64,000 nt of DNA from Kiloniellaceae bacterium (GCA_021776115.1 JAJFGN010000049.1:1-64000), one strand, 5' to 3'. Numbered from the stretch's first letter, positions 40,361 to 50,614 are shown. Translations and numbers: made by a program. Notes: generated by a model from the sequence alone, not told the origin.

Positions 40361-41317
40361 ATGCCTGAACACGTGAGCCGGTCCGGCTGGGAAGCCATGA
40401 GCGGATCCGGTTGGGGAGCCATGAGCGGCAACGCGTGGATGGGTAACGCCATGATCGTCATGGCCGTCATTCTGGTCCTGGCGATAGTCGGCGCGCTGGC
40501 CCTGGCGATCGTGCTTCGGCGCGCCGTCGCTGGCGACCCGGGCGAGCGGGTGCGTAGCGGCGCCCTGCACCGTGTGGCGGCGCGCCACGGGACCGGTACG
40601 GCGAAAGCTTACAAGTCCGGCGAGACCGAGGCTTTCATGATTATCCCGGACATCAGCGGCTACACGGAGTTCATGCAGTTGAGCCACTTCTCGCTGGCGC
40701 ATGCCCAGTACGCCGTGTCCTCATTGCTGGAAAGCATCATCGAAGCGGTGGAAGACTGCCTGGTGATCGCCAAGGTCGAGGGCGACGCCGTCTTCCTTTA
40801 CGCCATGCGCGGCGCCGGAGACGGCGGCGGCGGCGCGACCGGGCCGGACATCGCCCGAGCGATCGGCCATATCCTGACGGCGTTCTACAACAAGCGCGCG
40901 GAGCTGGCGGCCAAGAACACATGCCCGTGCGAGGCATGCCGCAACGTCGGGCGCCTGGAGCTCAAGACCGTGCTGCACAGCGGCCGGCTGTTGCTTTACG
41001 ACCTGCGCGGCCAGCAGGAACTGTCTGGCCTGCCCGTGATCGTCGCGCACCGTCTCCTGAAGAACTCGCTGGGCCTGCCACGTTACGTTTTGGTCTCCGC
41101 GACGGCGCACGAGGAGGTGGCGCTATCGCTGGCCGCCAGCCCGGCGCGGCACGTCGAGAGCTACGAGGGAATCGGCGAGGTCGCGTCCTATGTCTACCTT
41201 TTCGACCCTGAGATGCTACCCGGCGACGAGGCCGGAGCGCTCAAGGCGGGAATCGCGGAAAAGGCCGGCGAAGCCGCGCGCAAGTTCCGCGAGAACCTGC
41301 GCACCCTCAGGTCCTAG
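40361..41317 (+). CDS. DUF2652-family protein with N-terminal membrane anchor
   Basis: A 318-residue protein. A Gly/Ser-rich start is followed by a hydrophobic helix (IVMAVILVLAIVGALALAIVL), so it is probably anchored. The soluble part (about 88-318) begins MIIPDISGYTEFMQLSHF and runs through VIAKVEGDAVFLYAM, a pattern of DUF2652, which has a class-III cyclase-like fold. The conserved Cys pair CPCEACRN may bind metal. The tail SYVYLFDPEMLPGDEAGALK is repeated as a remnant upstream of uvrB. Neighbours are a SleB hydrolase and a Na/Pi transporter. Enzymatic activity is not established. Confidence 0.8.
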   Translation: MPEHVSRSGWEAMSGSGWGAMSGNAWMGNAMIVMAVILVLAIVGALALAIVLRRAVAGDPGERVRSGALHRVAARHGTGTAKAYKSGETEAFMIIPDISGYTEFMQLSHFSLAHAQYAVSSLLESIIEAVEDCLVIAKVEGDAVFLYAMRGAGDGGGGATGPDIARAIGHILTAFYNKRAELAAKNTCPCEACRNVGRLELKTVLHSGRLLLYDLRGQQELSGLPVIVAHRLLKNSLGLPRYVLVSATAHEEVALSLAASPARHVESYEGIGEVASYVYLFDPEMLPGDEAGALKAGIAEKAGEAARKFRENLRTLRS

Positions 41318-41770
41318 AGCATGATCCGATCGTATTGACCCATTTGATGGCGCCAAATCAGGCATAGGCCGCCATCCGCGATGCGCGGCCGCACTTCCGC
41401 CTTCGGTCACCCTATGCGCCCGATTCTCGACCTTGCCCGGTATTCTCGAATTCCTGCGGTCCGCCGATTTGTTCGATCTCGTGCGTTGGCAGATCCGTAC
41501 CGGCAGGCCTGGCACTTACGCCGTACCAGAACGCCGATCTTTCCGAAGCGTTCCATCCGGCCCGCAGCGAGCGAGCCGCCGAGTCCAGCAACTTGCGATA
41601 AGCCACCACCATCTGCTCCTTAGAGCTTTTTACCCGATTGAAGTCTTTACTATTTCCGCGAGTTTCGCGTTGACCTGGGTCAAGGGCGGCGCGTGTATCG
41701 CCCGATTTTACGGCGTCCGCCCCAGTGGCCACGGGGTTTCGGGCCCGGGCCGGGACGAGGCCGGGCGCCA
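41318..41770. other. 453-bp gap without a recognised gene
   Basis: Open frames exist on both strands here, but none shows a family resemblance. The left edge contains TAGAGCATGATCC, a motif frequent in alphaproteobacterial intergenic repeats. No terminator or promoter stands out. Confidence 0.5.
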
Positions 41771-43582
41771 TCACTCGGCGGCTTCAGGAACCTCCGGGGC
41801 TTCGTCGTCTCGCCACTCCGTACGGGCGATCTTGCGGCACAGCCGATAGATCCGGCTCAGGCTCTCGATTATTTCCATCTCGCGGGTGAAGGTCTTTAGC
41901 CGGTTGGGCTCGTCGGTTACCAGCCGGCCCACCTGGTAGCGCGCGGTTTCCTCGGCGAGCTGCGCCATCGACTTCTTCATGTGCTTGACCGCCAAGGCGG
42001 CCGCCGGGTCATCCTCGCTCGCCGCCTTCACCGCGGCGTCGAGCGCCTTGGCGACCTCCGCGTGATAGCGTCGGATCACCGCCGCGGTGCTTTCGCTCAC
42101 GACCACATCTTCCTCGATGCGCTGGTAGCCGATCCGCACCACATTCGTTTCGATGACGTCGCCGATCTGCTCCAGATAGTTCGCGACCTGCAAGAGATCC
42201 AGGACCTGCTTGGAGTCCTCGGCCGAGAGCTTGGCCGTGCCGATCTTAGCGAGGTATTCCACGATATGTCCGTGCAGGATGTCGATGTCTGTATCCAGCG
42301 CGGCGAGTGCCGCCAGGTCTTCGCGCGTGCCGGAAATCACCGTCGGCAGGGCGACGTCGAGCATCCTCTGGGTCAGCCCGCCGATGCGGCCGATCTCGCG
42401 GCGTACCCCGTCGATTGCCAGGGGAACGGTCGGAAGCAGCTCGGGGTCGAGATACTTGGGCCGGATGACCAGCGGCTCCACCGCCGGCCTGTCTGGGACA
42501 ACCCACTCGCAGAACCGCGCGAAGAGCCCCGCCAGCGGCAAGAAGAGGAAGGCGATACCGATATTGAAGATGGTGTGCGCGTTGGCGATCTGCCGCGGCG
42601 TCTCGGCCGCCAGTTGCTCGAAACCCGTTAGTTCGGGATAGGCCGGGGAGATCGAGCGCACGAACTCGGCAAAGGGTGGAATGAACCAAACGATTAAGAG
42701 CACGCCGACAACCTTGAAGGTCACGTGAGCAACCGCAACACGCACAGCCTCGCGTGGCTTGCCGATCGCCGCCAGGCCGGCCGTCGCGCAGGTGCCTATA
42801 TTGGCGCCCAGGGCTAGGGCGATGCCGCCCTCGAGGGTGACCAGGCCTTGCAGGGCCAAGGCAATAACCACACCCATGGTCGCGGAGGAGGATTGGACCA
42901 AACCCGTGAACGCGGTCGCGATCAGGATACCGACGATCGGGCTCGAGACATCCTGCATAAGGTTTATGAAGGGCTCATAACTTCTGAGCGGCTTCATACC
43001 CTCGCTCATGATTCCCATGCCAAAGAAAATCAGGCCCAGGCCCATAATCAGGCCGCCGTAGGCCTTGGCCGTATCCCTCTTGCCCGTGAAGATCAGGAGA
43101 AAGCCAAGCGCAACCAAAAGCAGTGCGTATTTCGTGACCTTGAAGGCGACGATCTGGGCCGTGATGGTGGTGCCGATATCGGCGCCCAAAATAACCCCGA
43201 TGGCTTGCGACAGCGACATCAGCCCGGCGGTCACGAAACCGACCAGCATGACGGTCGTGACCGAGGATGACTGAATAATCGCGGTGACGAAGGTGCCGGT
43301 GATCAAGCCCGTGATCCGGCTGGTCGTCAGCTTGCCTAGGACTGTCTTCATCCGGTTGCCCGCGACTCTCTTGAGGGCTTCGGCCATCTGTTCCATACCG
43401 AACAGGAAGACGGCGAGCCCGCCGAAGAGCTCCATCCCCATGGTGGCCCAGCTTATCTCCTTGCCGCCGGCCGCGGCGGCCAAGGCCGGTGTCGCCGCGA
43501 ACCAAGCCAGGATGCCCATAACCAGGAAGACCGGGAGCCGGGTGCGATGTGCGCCGGGATTGGAAGGATGGATCGTTTTCAT
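41771..43582 (-). CDS. Na+/phosphate cotransporter family protein with PhoU-like C-terminus
   Basis: A 603-residue inner-membrane protein of the NptA/PNaS family. The N-terminal signal or helix (LPVFLVMGILAWFAATPALA) leads to two QSSS repeats, TAIIQSSSVTTVMLVGF and GLVQSSSATMGVVIALALQG, the hallmark of sodium-phosphate transporters. The C-terminal part (about 390-590) resembles PhoU helical bundles, seen in many bacterial members and probably regulatory. It runs towards a 453-bp gap without genes and is head-to-head with no plus gene. Likely phosphate uptake or export control. Confidence 0.92.
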   Translation of the reverse strand: MKTIHPSNPGAHRTRLPVFLVMGILAWFAATPALAAAAGGKEISWATMGMELFGGLAVFLFGMEQMAEALKRVAGNRMKTVLGKLTTSRITGLITGTFVTAIIQSSSVTTVMLVGFVTAGLMSLSQAIGVILGADIGTTITAQIVAFKVTKYALLLVALGFLLIFTGKRDTAKAYGGLIMGLGLIFFGMGIMSEGMKPLRSYEPFINLMQDVSSPIVGILIATAFTGLVQSSSATMGVVIALALQGLVTLEGGIALALGANIGTCATAGLAAIGKPREAVRVAVAHVTFKVVGVLLIVWFIPPFAEFVRSISPAYPELTGFEQLAAETPRQIANAHTIFNIGIAFLFLPLAGLFARFCEWVVPDRPAVEPLVIRPKYLDPELLPTVPLAIDGVRREIGRIGGLTQRMLDVALPTVISGTREDLAALAALDTDIDILHGHIVEYLAKIGTAKLSAEDSKQVLDLLQVANYLEQIGDVIETNVVRIGYQRIEEDVVVSESTAAVIRRYHAEVAKALDAAVKAASEDDPAAALAVKHMKKSMAQLAEETARYQVGRLVTDEPNRLKTFTREMEIIESLSRIYRLCRKIARTEWRDDEAPEVPEAAE

Positions 43583-43714
43583 GCCGAATTTCCAATAACG
43601 GAGGCCGAGATAGAGAAGTTCTATGAGCGCGAGCCTCCCGTGCCGGGCGTGCCCGGCGCCTCGGCGCCCTTACCAGATGGCGCCAGGTGCATCGGCGCGT
43701 CGGACCGCATCATG

Positions 43715-44266
43715 TCAGCCGTCGTTTTTCTTTGCCTTGACGATCGTCACCGGGATCGGGGCAAGTTGAACGACCCGCTCCGCCTTCGAACCCAGCAGCA
43801 GATGAGGAAGCCCGGTATGACCCCGGCTGCCCATTACGATAATGCGTGCCTTTTGTAACCTTGCCTGCTCGAGTATTCGAGACGCGGGCAGGCCCTTTAC
43901 CAGAACGGCTTCGGCCTCTCGCAACGTGGCGAGACCGGGATGCTTGGCGCGGACCTGCTCCAGAAAATCTTCCATCATGCCGGCGGCGACGTCCTGCATC
44001 GGGCGCAACAGGTCCGTGTCCTGTGTCCGATACGATCCCGGCGCGTCGGCGGGGTCGTGCACGACGTGAAGGACAGTAACAGGCACGCCGAGCAAGCCGG
44101 CGTACTCGCAACCCCAGATCAAGGCCGCCTCCGAATCCGGGGTAAAATCCACCGCGACCAGGATCTGGCCGTCACGGGCCGGGCCGCCGGCCGGTTTTTC
44201 GTCTGCTGTCAAATCCGGCGCATCACTCAAGGACTTACCCTCCACCTGCGGCGAGGCTGCGTTCAC
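43715..44266 (-). CDS. Universal stress protein (UspA family)
   Basis: A 183-residue UspA protein. A 33-residue Ala/Ser/Lys-rich N-terminal extension precedes the fold, which starts QILVAVDFTPDSEAALIW. The ATP-binding signature GSRGHTGLPHLLLGSKAE is intact, followed by PIPVTIVKAKK. It lies upstream of a decayed DUF2652 fragment and uvrB in the opposite orientation. It is expected to be cytosolic and stress-induced, but no regulator is adjacent. Confidence 0.92.
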   Translation of the reverse strand: MNAASPQVEGKSLSDAPDLTADEKPAGGPARDGQILVAVDFTPDSEAALIWGCEYAGLLGVPVTVLHVVHDPADAPGSYRTQDTDLLRPMQDVAAGMMEDFLEQVRAKHPGLATLREAEAVLVKGLPASRILEQARLQKARIIVMGSRGHTGLPHLLLGSKAERVVQLAPIPVTIVKAKKNDG

Positions 44267-44398
44267 CTCTGGCGCCAGCCTCGCAAATATGGAATCTAAA
44301 ACCTTTACACGGTTTTGTCAGAGCATTTCGGCTGGAGCCTCCTGGCGAGGTTCCTTGGCTTCCGGGGATGCAAAATCCTTATCCGGTATTTCAAGCGT

Positions 44399-44488
44399 TC
44401 ACCCGAAGAAGCGTCCTATTTCTACCTATTCGACCTCGAGCGGCCGCCTGGCGACGAGGCCGGGCCGTTTGGGGCGGTGATCGCCGGC
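44399..44488 (+). pseudogene. Remnant of a DUF2652 gene C-terminus
   Basis: The plus frame here reads SPEEASYFYLFDLERPPGDE then AGPFGAVIAG, matching the C-terminus of the intact DUF2652 protein (GEVASYVYLFDPEMLPGDEA then GALKAGIAE). Upstream sequence lacks the rest of the domain, so it is a truncated second copy. It sits in the 260-bp gap between the stress protein and uvrB. Confidence 0.65.
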
Positions 44489-44526
44489 CCTGGCAAGACG
44501 GGCGCGGAGAGGGCATATAGGACATC

Positions 44527-46704
44527 ATGAGCGCGCCCCTTCTCGAGCCCCTGATTACGCCCTTCGTCAAGGCGGAAAGCCGGCCGCTGCGCATTGTTTC
44601 CGACTACGCCCCGGCCGGCGATCAACCGCAGGCCATTGAAGCGCTGCTTGAGGGATTGAGCCGGGGTGAGCGCGACCAGGTCCTGCTCGGCGTCACCGGC
44701 TCGGGCAAGACCTTCACCATGGCCCATATCATCGAACGCCTGCAGCGCCCGGCCCTGATCCTGGCGCCGAACAAGACTCTGGCGGCCCAACTCTACGCGG
44801 AAATGAAGGGCTTCTTCCCGGACAACGCGGTCGAGTATTTCGTGTCTTACTACGACTACTACCAGCCGGAAGCCTACGTCCCGCGCAGCGACACCTATGT
44901 CGAGAAGGAAAGCTCGGTCAACGAACAGATCGACCGCATGCGCCACTCCGCGACTCGCGCCTTGTTCGAGCGCGAGGACGTGATCATCGTCGCCTCGGTT
45001 TCCTGCATCTACGGCATCGGTTCGCCGGAAACCTATGCCAGCATGACGGTCAGCGTGACCGTGGGCGAAACGCTGCGCCGCAACGACTTACTGAAGTCCT
45101 TGGTGGAGTTGCAATACAAGCGCAACGACATGGCGTTTCAGCGCGGCGCGTTCCGGGTTCGCGGCGATACGATCGAGATATTTCCGGCCCATCTGGAAGA
45201 CCGGGCGTGGCGGATCAGCCTGTTCGGCGACGACGTCGAGGCAATCCACGAATTCGATCCCTTGACCGGAGAAAAAACCGCCGCGCTCGAGACCGTGAAG
45301 GTCTACGGCAACTCTCACTACATCACGCCGCGCCCGACGCTTCAGCAAGCGGTCAAGAAGATCAAGGAGGAACTGAAGGACCGCCTCGACTACTACGACA
45401 AGGCCGGCAAGCCGCTCGAAGCCGAACGCCTGCAACAGCGCGCCACCTTCGACATGGAGATGATCGAGGCCACCGGGTCGTGCGCCGGAATCGAAAACTA
45501 CTCGCGCTATCTGACCGGCCGCGCGCCGGGCGAACCGCCGCCGACCCTGTTCGAGTACCTGCCCGACAACGCGCTGCTCTTCGTCGATGAATCCCATGTC
45601 ACGGTGGGGCAATTGCACGGCATGTACCGGGGCGACTATCAGCGAAAATCGACCCTGGCCGAGTACGGCTTCCGCCTGCCCTCCTGCATCGACAACCGGC
45701 CGCTTAAGTTCGAGGAATGGGACGCCATGCGGCCGCAGACGACCTGTGTCTCGGCGACGCCGGGCCCCTGGGAGTTGAAGCAGACCGACGGCGTCTTCGC
45801 CGAGCAAGTCATCCGCCCGACCGGCCTCATCGATCCGGTGTGCACGATCCGCCCGACCGAACATCAGGTCGACGATCTGATCGCCGAATGCCGGGCGACC
45901 ATCGCCAAGGGCTTCCGCGTGCTGGTGACCACGCTGACCAAGCGCATGGCCGAAGACCTGACCGAATACCTGCACGAGGCCGGGCTCAAGGTCCGCTACC
46001 TGCATTCCGACATCGACACCTTGGAGCGTATCGAGATTATCCGCGATCTGCGCCTGGGCGTGTTCGACGTGCTGGTCGGCATCAACCTACTGCGCGAAGG
46101 GTTGGACATCCCCGAATGCGCGCTGGTCACGATCCTGGATGCCGACAAGGAAGGCTTCCTGCGCTCGGAGACCTCTCTGGTGCAAACCATCGGCCGCGCC
46201 GCACGCAACGTCGAAGGCCGAGTCATTCTTTACGCCGACAAGATGACCCGGTCGCTCACCGCCGCGCTGGACGAGACCAACCGCCGGCGCGAAAAGCAGC
46301 AAGCCTATAACGCCGCCAACGGCATCACGCCGGAAACCATCAAGAAGCAGATCGGCGACATTCTGCAAAGCGTCTATGAGCGCGACCACGTGCTGGTCGA
46401 TACCGGCGACGCCGACACGCCGCATCTGGTCGGGCACAACCTGCGCGCCCACGTCGCCGATCTGGAAAAGCGGATGCAGACCGCCGCCGCCGAGTTGGAG
46501 TTCGAGGAAGCGGCGCGCCTGCGCGACGAAATTCGCCGCCTGGAAAACCAGGAGTTGGAAATGCCCGAACCCCTGGGGCGCTCAACCAGCGGCTTCGCCG
46601 GCCGCATCGCCCGCGCCGACGCCAAATCCAAAAGCCGCAAAGGCAAACACGCCGGCCCGACCGGCAGGCCCAAGGGAACCTATAAGGGACGCAGGGGGCC
46701 GTAG
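44527..46704 (+). CDS. uvrB: Excinuclease ABC subunit B
   Basis: A 725-residue nucleotide-excision-repair helicase-like protein. Walker A is [13 protein letters not shown], the beta-hairpin region is [17 protein letters not shown], the DEAD-like box LLFVDESHV, and motif [17 protein letters not shown]-terminal UVR domain ([20 protein letters not shown]) binds UvrC. It starts at ATG 44527 and the length is normal. It partners UvrC, encoded 5 kb downstream, and UvrA, outside the window. Confidence 0.98.
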   Translation: MSAPLLEPLITPFVKAESRPLRIVSDYAPAGDQPQAIEALLEGLSRGERDQVLLGVTGSGKTFTMAHIIERLQRPALILAPNKTLAAQLYAEMKGFFPDNAVEYFVSYYDYYQPEAYVPRSDTYVEKESSVNEQIDRMRHSATRALFEREDVIIVASVSCIYGIGSPETYASMTVSVTVGETLRRNDLLKSLVELQYKRNDMAFQRGAFRVRGDTIEIFPAHLEDRAWRISLFGDDVEAIHEFDPLTGEKTAALETVKVYGNSHYITPRPTLQQAVKKIKEELKDRLDYYDKAGKPLEAERLQQRATFDMEMIEATGSCAGIENYSRYLTGRAPGEPPPTLFEYLPDNALLFVDESHVTVGQLHGMYRGDYQRKSTLAEYGFRLPSCIDNRPLKFEEWDAMRPQTTCVSATPGPWELKQTDGVFAEQVIRPTGLIDPVCTIRPTEHQVDDLIAECRATIAKGFRVLVTTLTKRMAEDLTEYLHEAGLKVRYLHSDIDTLERIEIIRDLRLGVFDVLVGINLLREGLDIPECALVTILDADKEGFLRSETSLVQTIGRAARNVEGRVILYADKMTRSLTAALDETNRRREKQQAYNAANGITPETIKKQIGDILQSVYERDHVLVDTGDADTPHLVGHNLRAHVADLEKRMQTAAAELEFEEAARLRDEIRRLENQELEMPEPLGRSTSGFAGRIARADAKSKSRKGKHAGPTGRPKGTYKGRRGP

Positions 46705-46710
46705 CCTCGC

Positions 46711-46810
46711 CCGTCATCCCGGAAAGCACCGCCAGGCGCTTATCCGGGATCTTCGGTGCGCAACCCGAGCGAAGACCCCGGCTCTCGCTCACGCTCGGCC
46801 GGGATGACGG
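46711..46810. repeat. Palindromic intergenic repeat (CCGTCATCCCGG type)
   Basis: Outer arms CCGTCATCCCGG (46711-46722) and CCGGGATGACGG (46799-46810) are perfect complements, with internal CCGGGAT and GAAGACCCCGG elements. This is the familiar dispersed alphaproteobacterial repeat placed after genes; it lies between uvrB and the DinB gene. Confidence 0.75.
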
Positions 46811-46846
46811 CCATCGATTTGGAGTGGACAAGAGAGGCGAATAGCG

Positions 46847-47377
46847 ATGACCCACCTCCCCTTCATGGCGCGTTTCACGGCCTGGGCGAACGAGCGGCTT
46901 TACGCTTGCGTCGCGGGGGTGCCGGAGGAAACTTACCGGCGCGATTGCGGGCTGTTCTTTAAGTCGATCCACGGCACCCTCAATCACATCCTGGTCGTCG
47001 ACCGCATGTGGATACGGCGCATCGAAGGCGCGGCGCACGGCCTCAAGTCACTCGACGAGGTTCTTTACGACGACTTGGCGGAATTGCGCGCGGCCCAGCG
47101 CGACGAGAACGCGCGTTTGATCGCGCTCGTCGGGGACCTGACGGCGGAGGACCTGACCCAACCCATTCGCTACACGCGTATGATCGGCACCGGCGAGGAG
47201 GAAGCGCGCTGCGACCACGTCCTGCTGACGCTCTTCAATCACCAGACCTATCACCGCGGCCAAGTAACCGCCGCGCTGACCCAGGCTGGCGTGGAGCCAC
47301 CGCCTCTCGACATCGGCTTTTACACCGAGGACGTGGGCCTTAGCGGCGATCCCGGAACCGTGAAGGCCGGGGCGTAG
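46847..47377 (+). CDS. DinB-family protein
   Basis: A 176-residue four-helix-bundle protein of the DinB/YfiT family, usually metal-dependent thiol transferases or of unknown function. Metal-site histidines appear as IHGTLNHILVVDRMW and NHQTYHRGQVTAAL, in the family's usual order. The start ATG at 46847 has AGAGGCG upstream. It follows the repeat after uvrB and precedes a glyoxalase II gene. A mycothiol or bacillithiol role is unlikely in this lineage; its substrate is open. Confidence 0.88.
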   Translation: MTHLPFMARFTAWANERLYACVAGVPEETYRRDCGLFFKSIHGTLNHILVVDRMWIRRIEGAAHGLKSLDEVLYDDLAELRAAQRDENARLIALVGDLTAEDLTQPIRYTRMIGTGEEEARCDHVLLTLFNHQTYHRGQVTAALTQAGVEPPPLDIGFYTEDVGLSGDPGTVKAGA

Positions 47378-47443
47378 CAAGTCCGGCCGTTTCCCGATAG
47401 CCTTATACCCTCATCCACTCTTCATGCCCAAAGGACCCGCGCC

Positions 47444-48235
47444 GTGATCGTCAAGCAAATCTGGACCGCCAACGCCTATCGCAACTTCAATTATCTGATC
47501 GTCTGCCCGGAGACCGGGGAGGCCATGGCGATCGATCCGCTGGACCACAAGAAGTGCCTGGCCGCCGCCAAGGATGCCGGTTGGGAGATCACGCAGATCC
47601 TCAATACCCACGAGCACGGCGACCACACCGGCGGCAACACGGCGATGGTCGCGGCCACGGGCGCCAAATTGCTCGCCCACAAGAACGCCAAGAACAGCAT
47701 TCCGGGCATGGACCGCGGCCTCTCTGCCGGCGATGTCATCAAGGTCGGCAAGACGGTCGATCTCGAGGTCCTGGACACGCCCGGCCATACCATGAGCCAT
47801 GTCTGCCTGCTCTCGCGCACGGAGGTGCCGTCCCTGTTCTGCGGCGACACCCTGTTCAACGCGGGGGCCGGCAATTGCCACAACGGCGGCCACCCGAACG
47901 AGCTCTATCGGACCTTCGCGGATCAGCTTGCCAAGCTGCCGGATACAACCCGCTTCTACCCCGGCCACGACTACATCGCGGGTAACTTGCGCTTCACCCT
48001 GGACCGGGAGCCGGACAACGCCGCGGCCAAGCGCCTGCTGGAGGACGTCGAGCCGCAAGACCCGGCTCACGCCAAGGTCACCACCCTGGCCCTGGAGAAG
48101 GAGATCAACACCTTCTTCCGCCTGCATTCGCCCAGCGTTATCGCCCGCCTGCGCGAAGCCTTTCCCAACCTGCCGGACCGGCCGGACGAGAAAACCGTGT
48201 TTTTGAAGCTGCGGGAATTACGCAATTCTTGGTAG
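47444..48235 (+). CDS. gloB: Hydroxyacylglutathione hydrolase (glyoxalase II)
   Basis: A 263-residue metallo-beta-lactamase-fold hydrolase. The zinc motif is THEHGDHTGGN, with further ligands in TPGHTMSHVCLL and CGDTLF, and FYPGHDYIAGN. The C-terminal HAGH domain ends VFLKLRELRNSW, typical of GloB, which cleaves S-lactoylglutathione. It starts at a GTG (47444) with AAGGA 8 nt upstream. It stands as a single gene 66 nt after the DinB gene. Confidence 0.9.
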   Translation: MIVKQIWTANAYRNFNYLIVCPETGEAMAIDPLDHKKCLAAAKDAGWEITQILNTHEHGDHTGGNTAMVAATGAKLLAHKNAKNSIPGMDRGLSAGDVIKVGKTVDLEVLDTPGHTMSHVCLLSRTEVPSLFCGDTLFNAGAGNCHNGGHPNELYRTFADQLAKLPDTTRFYPGHDYIAGNLRFTLDREPDNAAAKRLLEDVEPQDPAHAKVTTLALEKEINTFFRLHSPSVIARLREAFPNLPDRPDEKTVFLKLRELRNSW

Positions 48236-48417
48236 CAAATAATGAGTAATTATTCATCTTATAAGGGTGTGTTGCTTCGACCCAGATCCGGCTGAAAACC
48301 GGCCGGAAAGCAGTGCTTGCCGGGCAAAACATTTGTGCTAAATGCCGAATTCAACACCCTGTCAAGTATCCGGCCCTAAGTTGACCACAGACCCGGTCAG
48401 CTTGGCAGAATTCATCG

Positions 48418-48843
48418 ATGAAACGCCGCTCCCTTTGGCTCCGTCCCTGCGCTTTCGTGCTCGTCATCGGTATCGCCGGCACGGCGGGCGGCTGTGCCCT
48501 GGCCGAGCGGGCCGAGGCGCTGTTTCTACGCCAGCAAAGTGCGCAAGGCGCCTTGGCCAACACCGTATCGGAGGTGGAGATGGCGCAACCGGCCCTGGCG
48601 CAACAGCTCTACGGGCTGGAGGATGATTTGCACAGCGCCTGCAGCCCCCTGCGAGAGGCGAGTCAACGCCGCTTTAAGGGCGAGGAGGTCGGGTCGGACC
48701 TGGAATGGGCGATCGTAACCTCCCTTCAGAAATGCGAATCGACGACCGGCACGGTCGAACATATGGTTCAGCAGGCCGAGGCCGGAAACCTGGATGGCGA
48801 TCTGTCAAGGGACATCGCTCCGGCCGGATTCGACGGCCGATAA
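48418..48843 (+). CDS. Small putative lipoprotein of unknown function
   Basis: A 141-residue exported protein. The N-terminus LWLRPCAFVLVIGIAGTAGGC carries a lipobox-like TAGGC at its end, so it is probably lipidated. The mature part is helical and charged, with a repeated Ala-rich QQLYGLEDDL element and two further Cys (SACSPL and QKCEST). No family was recognised. It lies between gloB and msrB in the same direction without obvious coupling. Confidence 0.7.
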   Translation: MKRRSLWLRPCAFVLVIGIAGTAGGCALAERAEALFLRQQSAQGALANTVSEVEMAQPALAQQLYGLEDDLHSACSPLREASQRRFKGEEVGSDLEWAIVTSLQKCESTTGTVEHMVQQAEAGNLDGDLSRDIAPAGFDGR

Positions 48844-48966
48844 AAAGGATGTGAGCGGCCGGCCCCACCCCGCGCCAGCCCTGTTCCCCCTATCTCCGAA
48901 TCCCTATATCTAGTCTTAAAGCGCGTGCCTTGCCGCCGCTTAGGGACTTATCGGAGATTTGCAGCC

Positions 48967-49398
48967 ATGCCCGACGACACGGCCCAAGACAAGATCCGCA
49001 AGCCGGAAGAAGAGTGGAAGCGCCTCTTGACCCCGGAGCAGTTCCAGGTAACCCGGCTTAAAGGCACCGAGCGGGCCTTCTCCGGCAAGTACAACGACTG
49101 CAAGACGCCGGGCACCTATAGCTGCGTGTGCTGCGGTCAAGCCCTGTTCTCTTCGCAAGCCAAGTTCGACTCGGGAACCGGCTGGCCCTCCTTCTATGAG
49201 CCGGTCGCGCCACGGGCGGTCGCGACGGAAACAGACCGCACACTCTGGATGGAGCGAACGGAGGTTCTGTGCGCGCGCTGCGACGCGCATCTGGGTCACG
49301 TCTTCGAGGATGGCCCGGCGCCAAGCGGCCAGCGCTTCTGCATGAACTCGGCTGCCCTGGCCTTAAAACCGGCGGTGCCGGACTCGGAGACAAAGTAA
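48967..49398 (+). CDS. msrB: Peptide-methionine (R)-S-oxide reductase
   Basis: A 143-residue MsrB. Zinc pairs are CVCCGQALF and LCARCDAHLGHVF, and the catalytic motif is RFCMNSAALAL with the active-site Cys. I start at ATG 48967 (MPDDTAQDK), since the longer frame has no ribosome site. It repairs methionine-R-sulfoxide in the cytosol. It is a stand-alone gene, 124 nt after the lipoprotein gene. Confidence 0.96.
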   Translation: MPDDTAQDKIRKPEEEWKRLLTPEQFQVTRLKGTERAFSGKYNDCKTPGTYSCVCCGQALFSSQAKFDSGTGWPSFYEPVAPRAVATETDRTLWMERTEVLCARCDAHLGHVFEDGPAPSGQRFCMNSAALALKPAVPDSETK

Positions 49399-49580
49399 AA
49401 TTCGGCCCGGGCACGGCTCAGCCACGCTGTTTCATTGAAAAATCGGACGATCGAGTGCATGTAAGGGACAGCCGCGCAGGTCCCACGTGGCGCGCGCGCC
49501 CCTCCAGGCCGCGATTCCTTGGGGAAAAAATAAAAACAGGGACGAACCGGCCGCGCCGGGAAGGAACCGAGACGGTCTGA

Positions 49581-50546
49581 ATGCAGTATGTTCTCGTGGC
49601 GGCTGGCCTCAGCCTCCTGCTCCTTGGTGGCGAGATGCTGGTGCGGGGCGCCGTCGTTCTGGCGCGCGGCTTGGGCGTTTCGCCTCTCCTCATCGGGCTG
49701 ACCATCGTCGCCTACGGTACCAGTGCGCCCGAGCTTCTGGTGAGCCTGGAAGCGAGCCTCGCCGGCTCACCCGGAATCGCGATCGGCAACGTCGTCGGCT
49801 CTAATATCGCGAACATCCTGCTGATCGTCGGGTGCAGCGCCTTGATTAGCCCGATCGTCTGTACCAACGGATCCGTCAACTTCAACGGTATGATGATGCT
49901 GGGGTCGACGGCGCTCTTCGTCGCTCTCGGCTATACCGGGGCCATCACGCCTTGGGCCGCCTTGCCGATGCTGGGGCTCCTGGCCGCATTTACGGTCTAT
50001 AGCTATCTGTCCGGCCGCAAAGACATGCAGGCCGCGGAAGCCGCCCTCGAGGCAGAGGGATTCGATTGTTTACCCACTTCCCTGCCCAAGGCATCGGCGA
50101 TCCTGCTTGCCGGCCTGCTCGGCGTGGCCCTGGGCAGCCATCTGCTCGTCACCGGCGCCGTCGACATCGCCCGCAGCTTCGGGGTCGCTGAAGCAACTAT
50201 CGGCCTAACACTCGTTGCCTTTGGGACCTCCCTGCCCGAGCTTGCAACCGCGGTCGTCGCGGCCTATCGGCGTCATTCCGATGTCGCCCTGGGAAATGTT
50301 GTCGGATCGAATCTCTTCAACATACTAGGCATCATGGGAATCGTTCCCTTGTTCGGATCGCTGCCGGTGCCTGAAGCAGTCGTGGCCTTCGACTTTTGGG
50401 TGATGCTGGGCGCGACCGTCGTCTTCGTTGGCTTGACCGCGTTCTGCGTCAAGGTCGGACGCCTCGTGGCGGGCCTTTTCCTCTTGGGCTACCTGACCTA
50501 CATCGCGTGCCATTATTATGGGATCTCGGCCATGGTCCTGGGCTGA
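49581..50546 (+). CDS. Calcium/sodium:proton antiporter of the CaCA superfamily
   Basis: A 321-residue membrane protein with two inverted repeats. The ion-binding motifs are YGTSAPELLVSLEAS with GNVVGSNIANILLI, and FGTSLPELATAVVAAY with GNVVGSNLFNILGI, as in YrbG-type exchangers. Ten or eleven hydrophobic helices are evident. It runs 68 nt ahead of the FolM-like gene. The transported ions may be Ca2+, Na+ or K+; the exact pair is not readable. Confidence 0.94.
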   Translation: MQYVLVAAGLSLLLLGGEMLVRGAVVLARGLGVSPLLIGLTIVAYGTSAPELLVSLEASLAGSPGIAIGNVVGSNIANILLIVGCSALISPIVCTNGSVNFNGMMMLGSTALFVALGYTGAITPWAALPMLGLLAAFTVYSYLSGRKDMQAAEAALEAEGFDCLPTSLPKASAILLAGLLGVALGSHLLVTGAVDIARSFGVAEATIGLTLVAFGTSLPELATAVVAAYRRHSDVALGNVVGSNLFNILGIMGIVPLFGSLPVPEAVVAFDFWVMLGATVVFVGLTAFCVKVGRLVAGLFLLGYLTYIACHYYGISAMVLG

Positions 50547-50614
50547 TACCAAGGGTCACGGCGCGGCGCCCTTGTACCGGGGCAGGTCATTCTGCATTCT
50601 CGGACAGGTTCCAA

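Noticed and set aside
41412-41849. Small genes in the 41.3-41.8 kb gap
   Set aside because: Open frames exist on both strands but none has a recognisable motif or a convincing start, and they overlap the Na/Pi gene end.
44315-44530. Separate small gene between the stress protein and uvrB
   Set aside because: Only its last 30 residues resemble anything (a DUF2652 tail), it overlaps uvrB, and no ribosome site is seen, so it is treated as a remnant.
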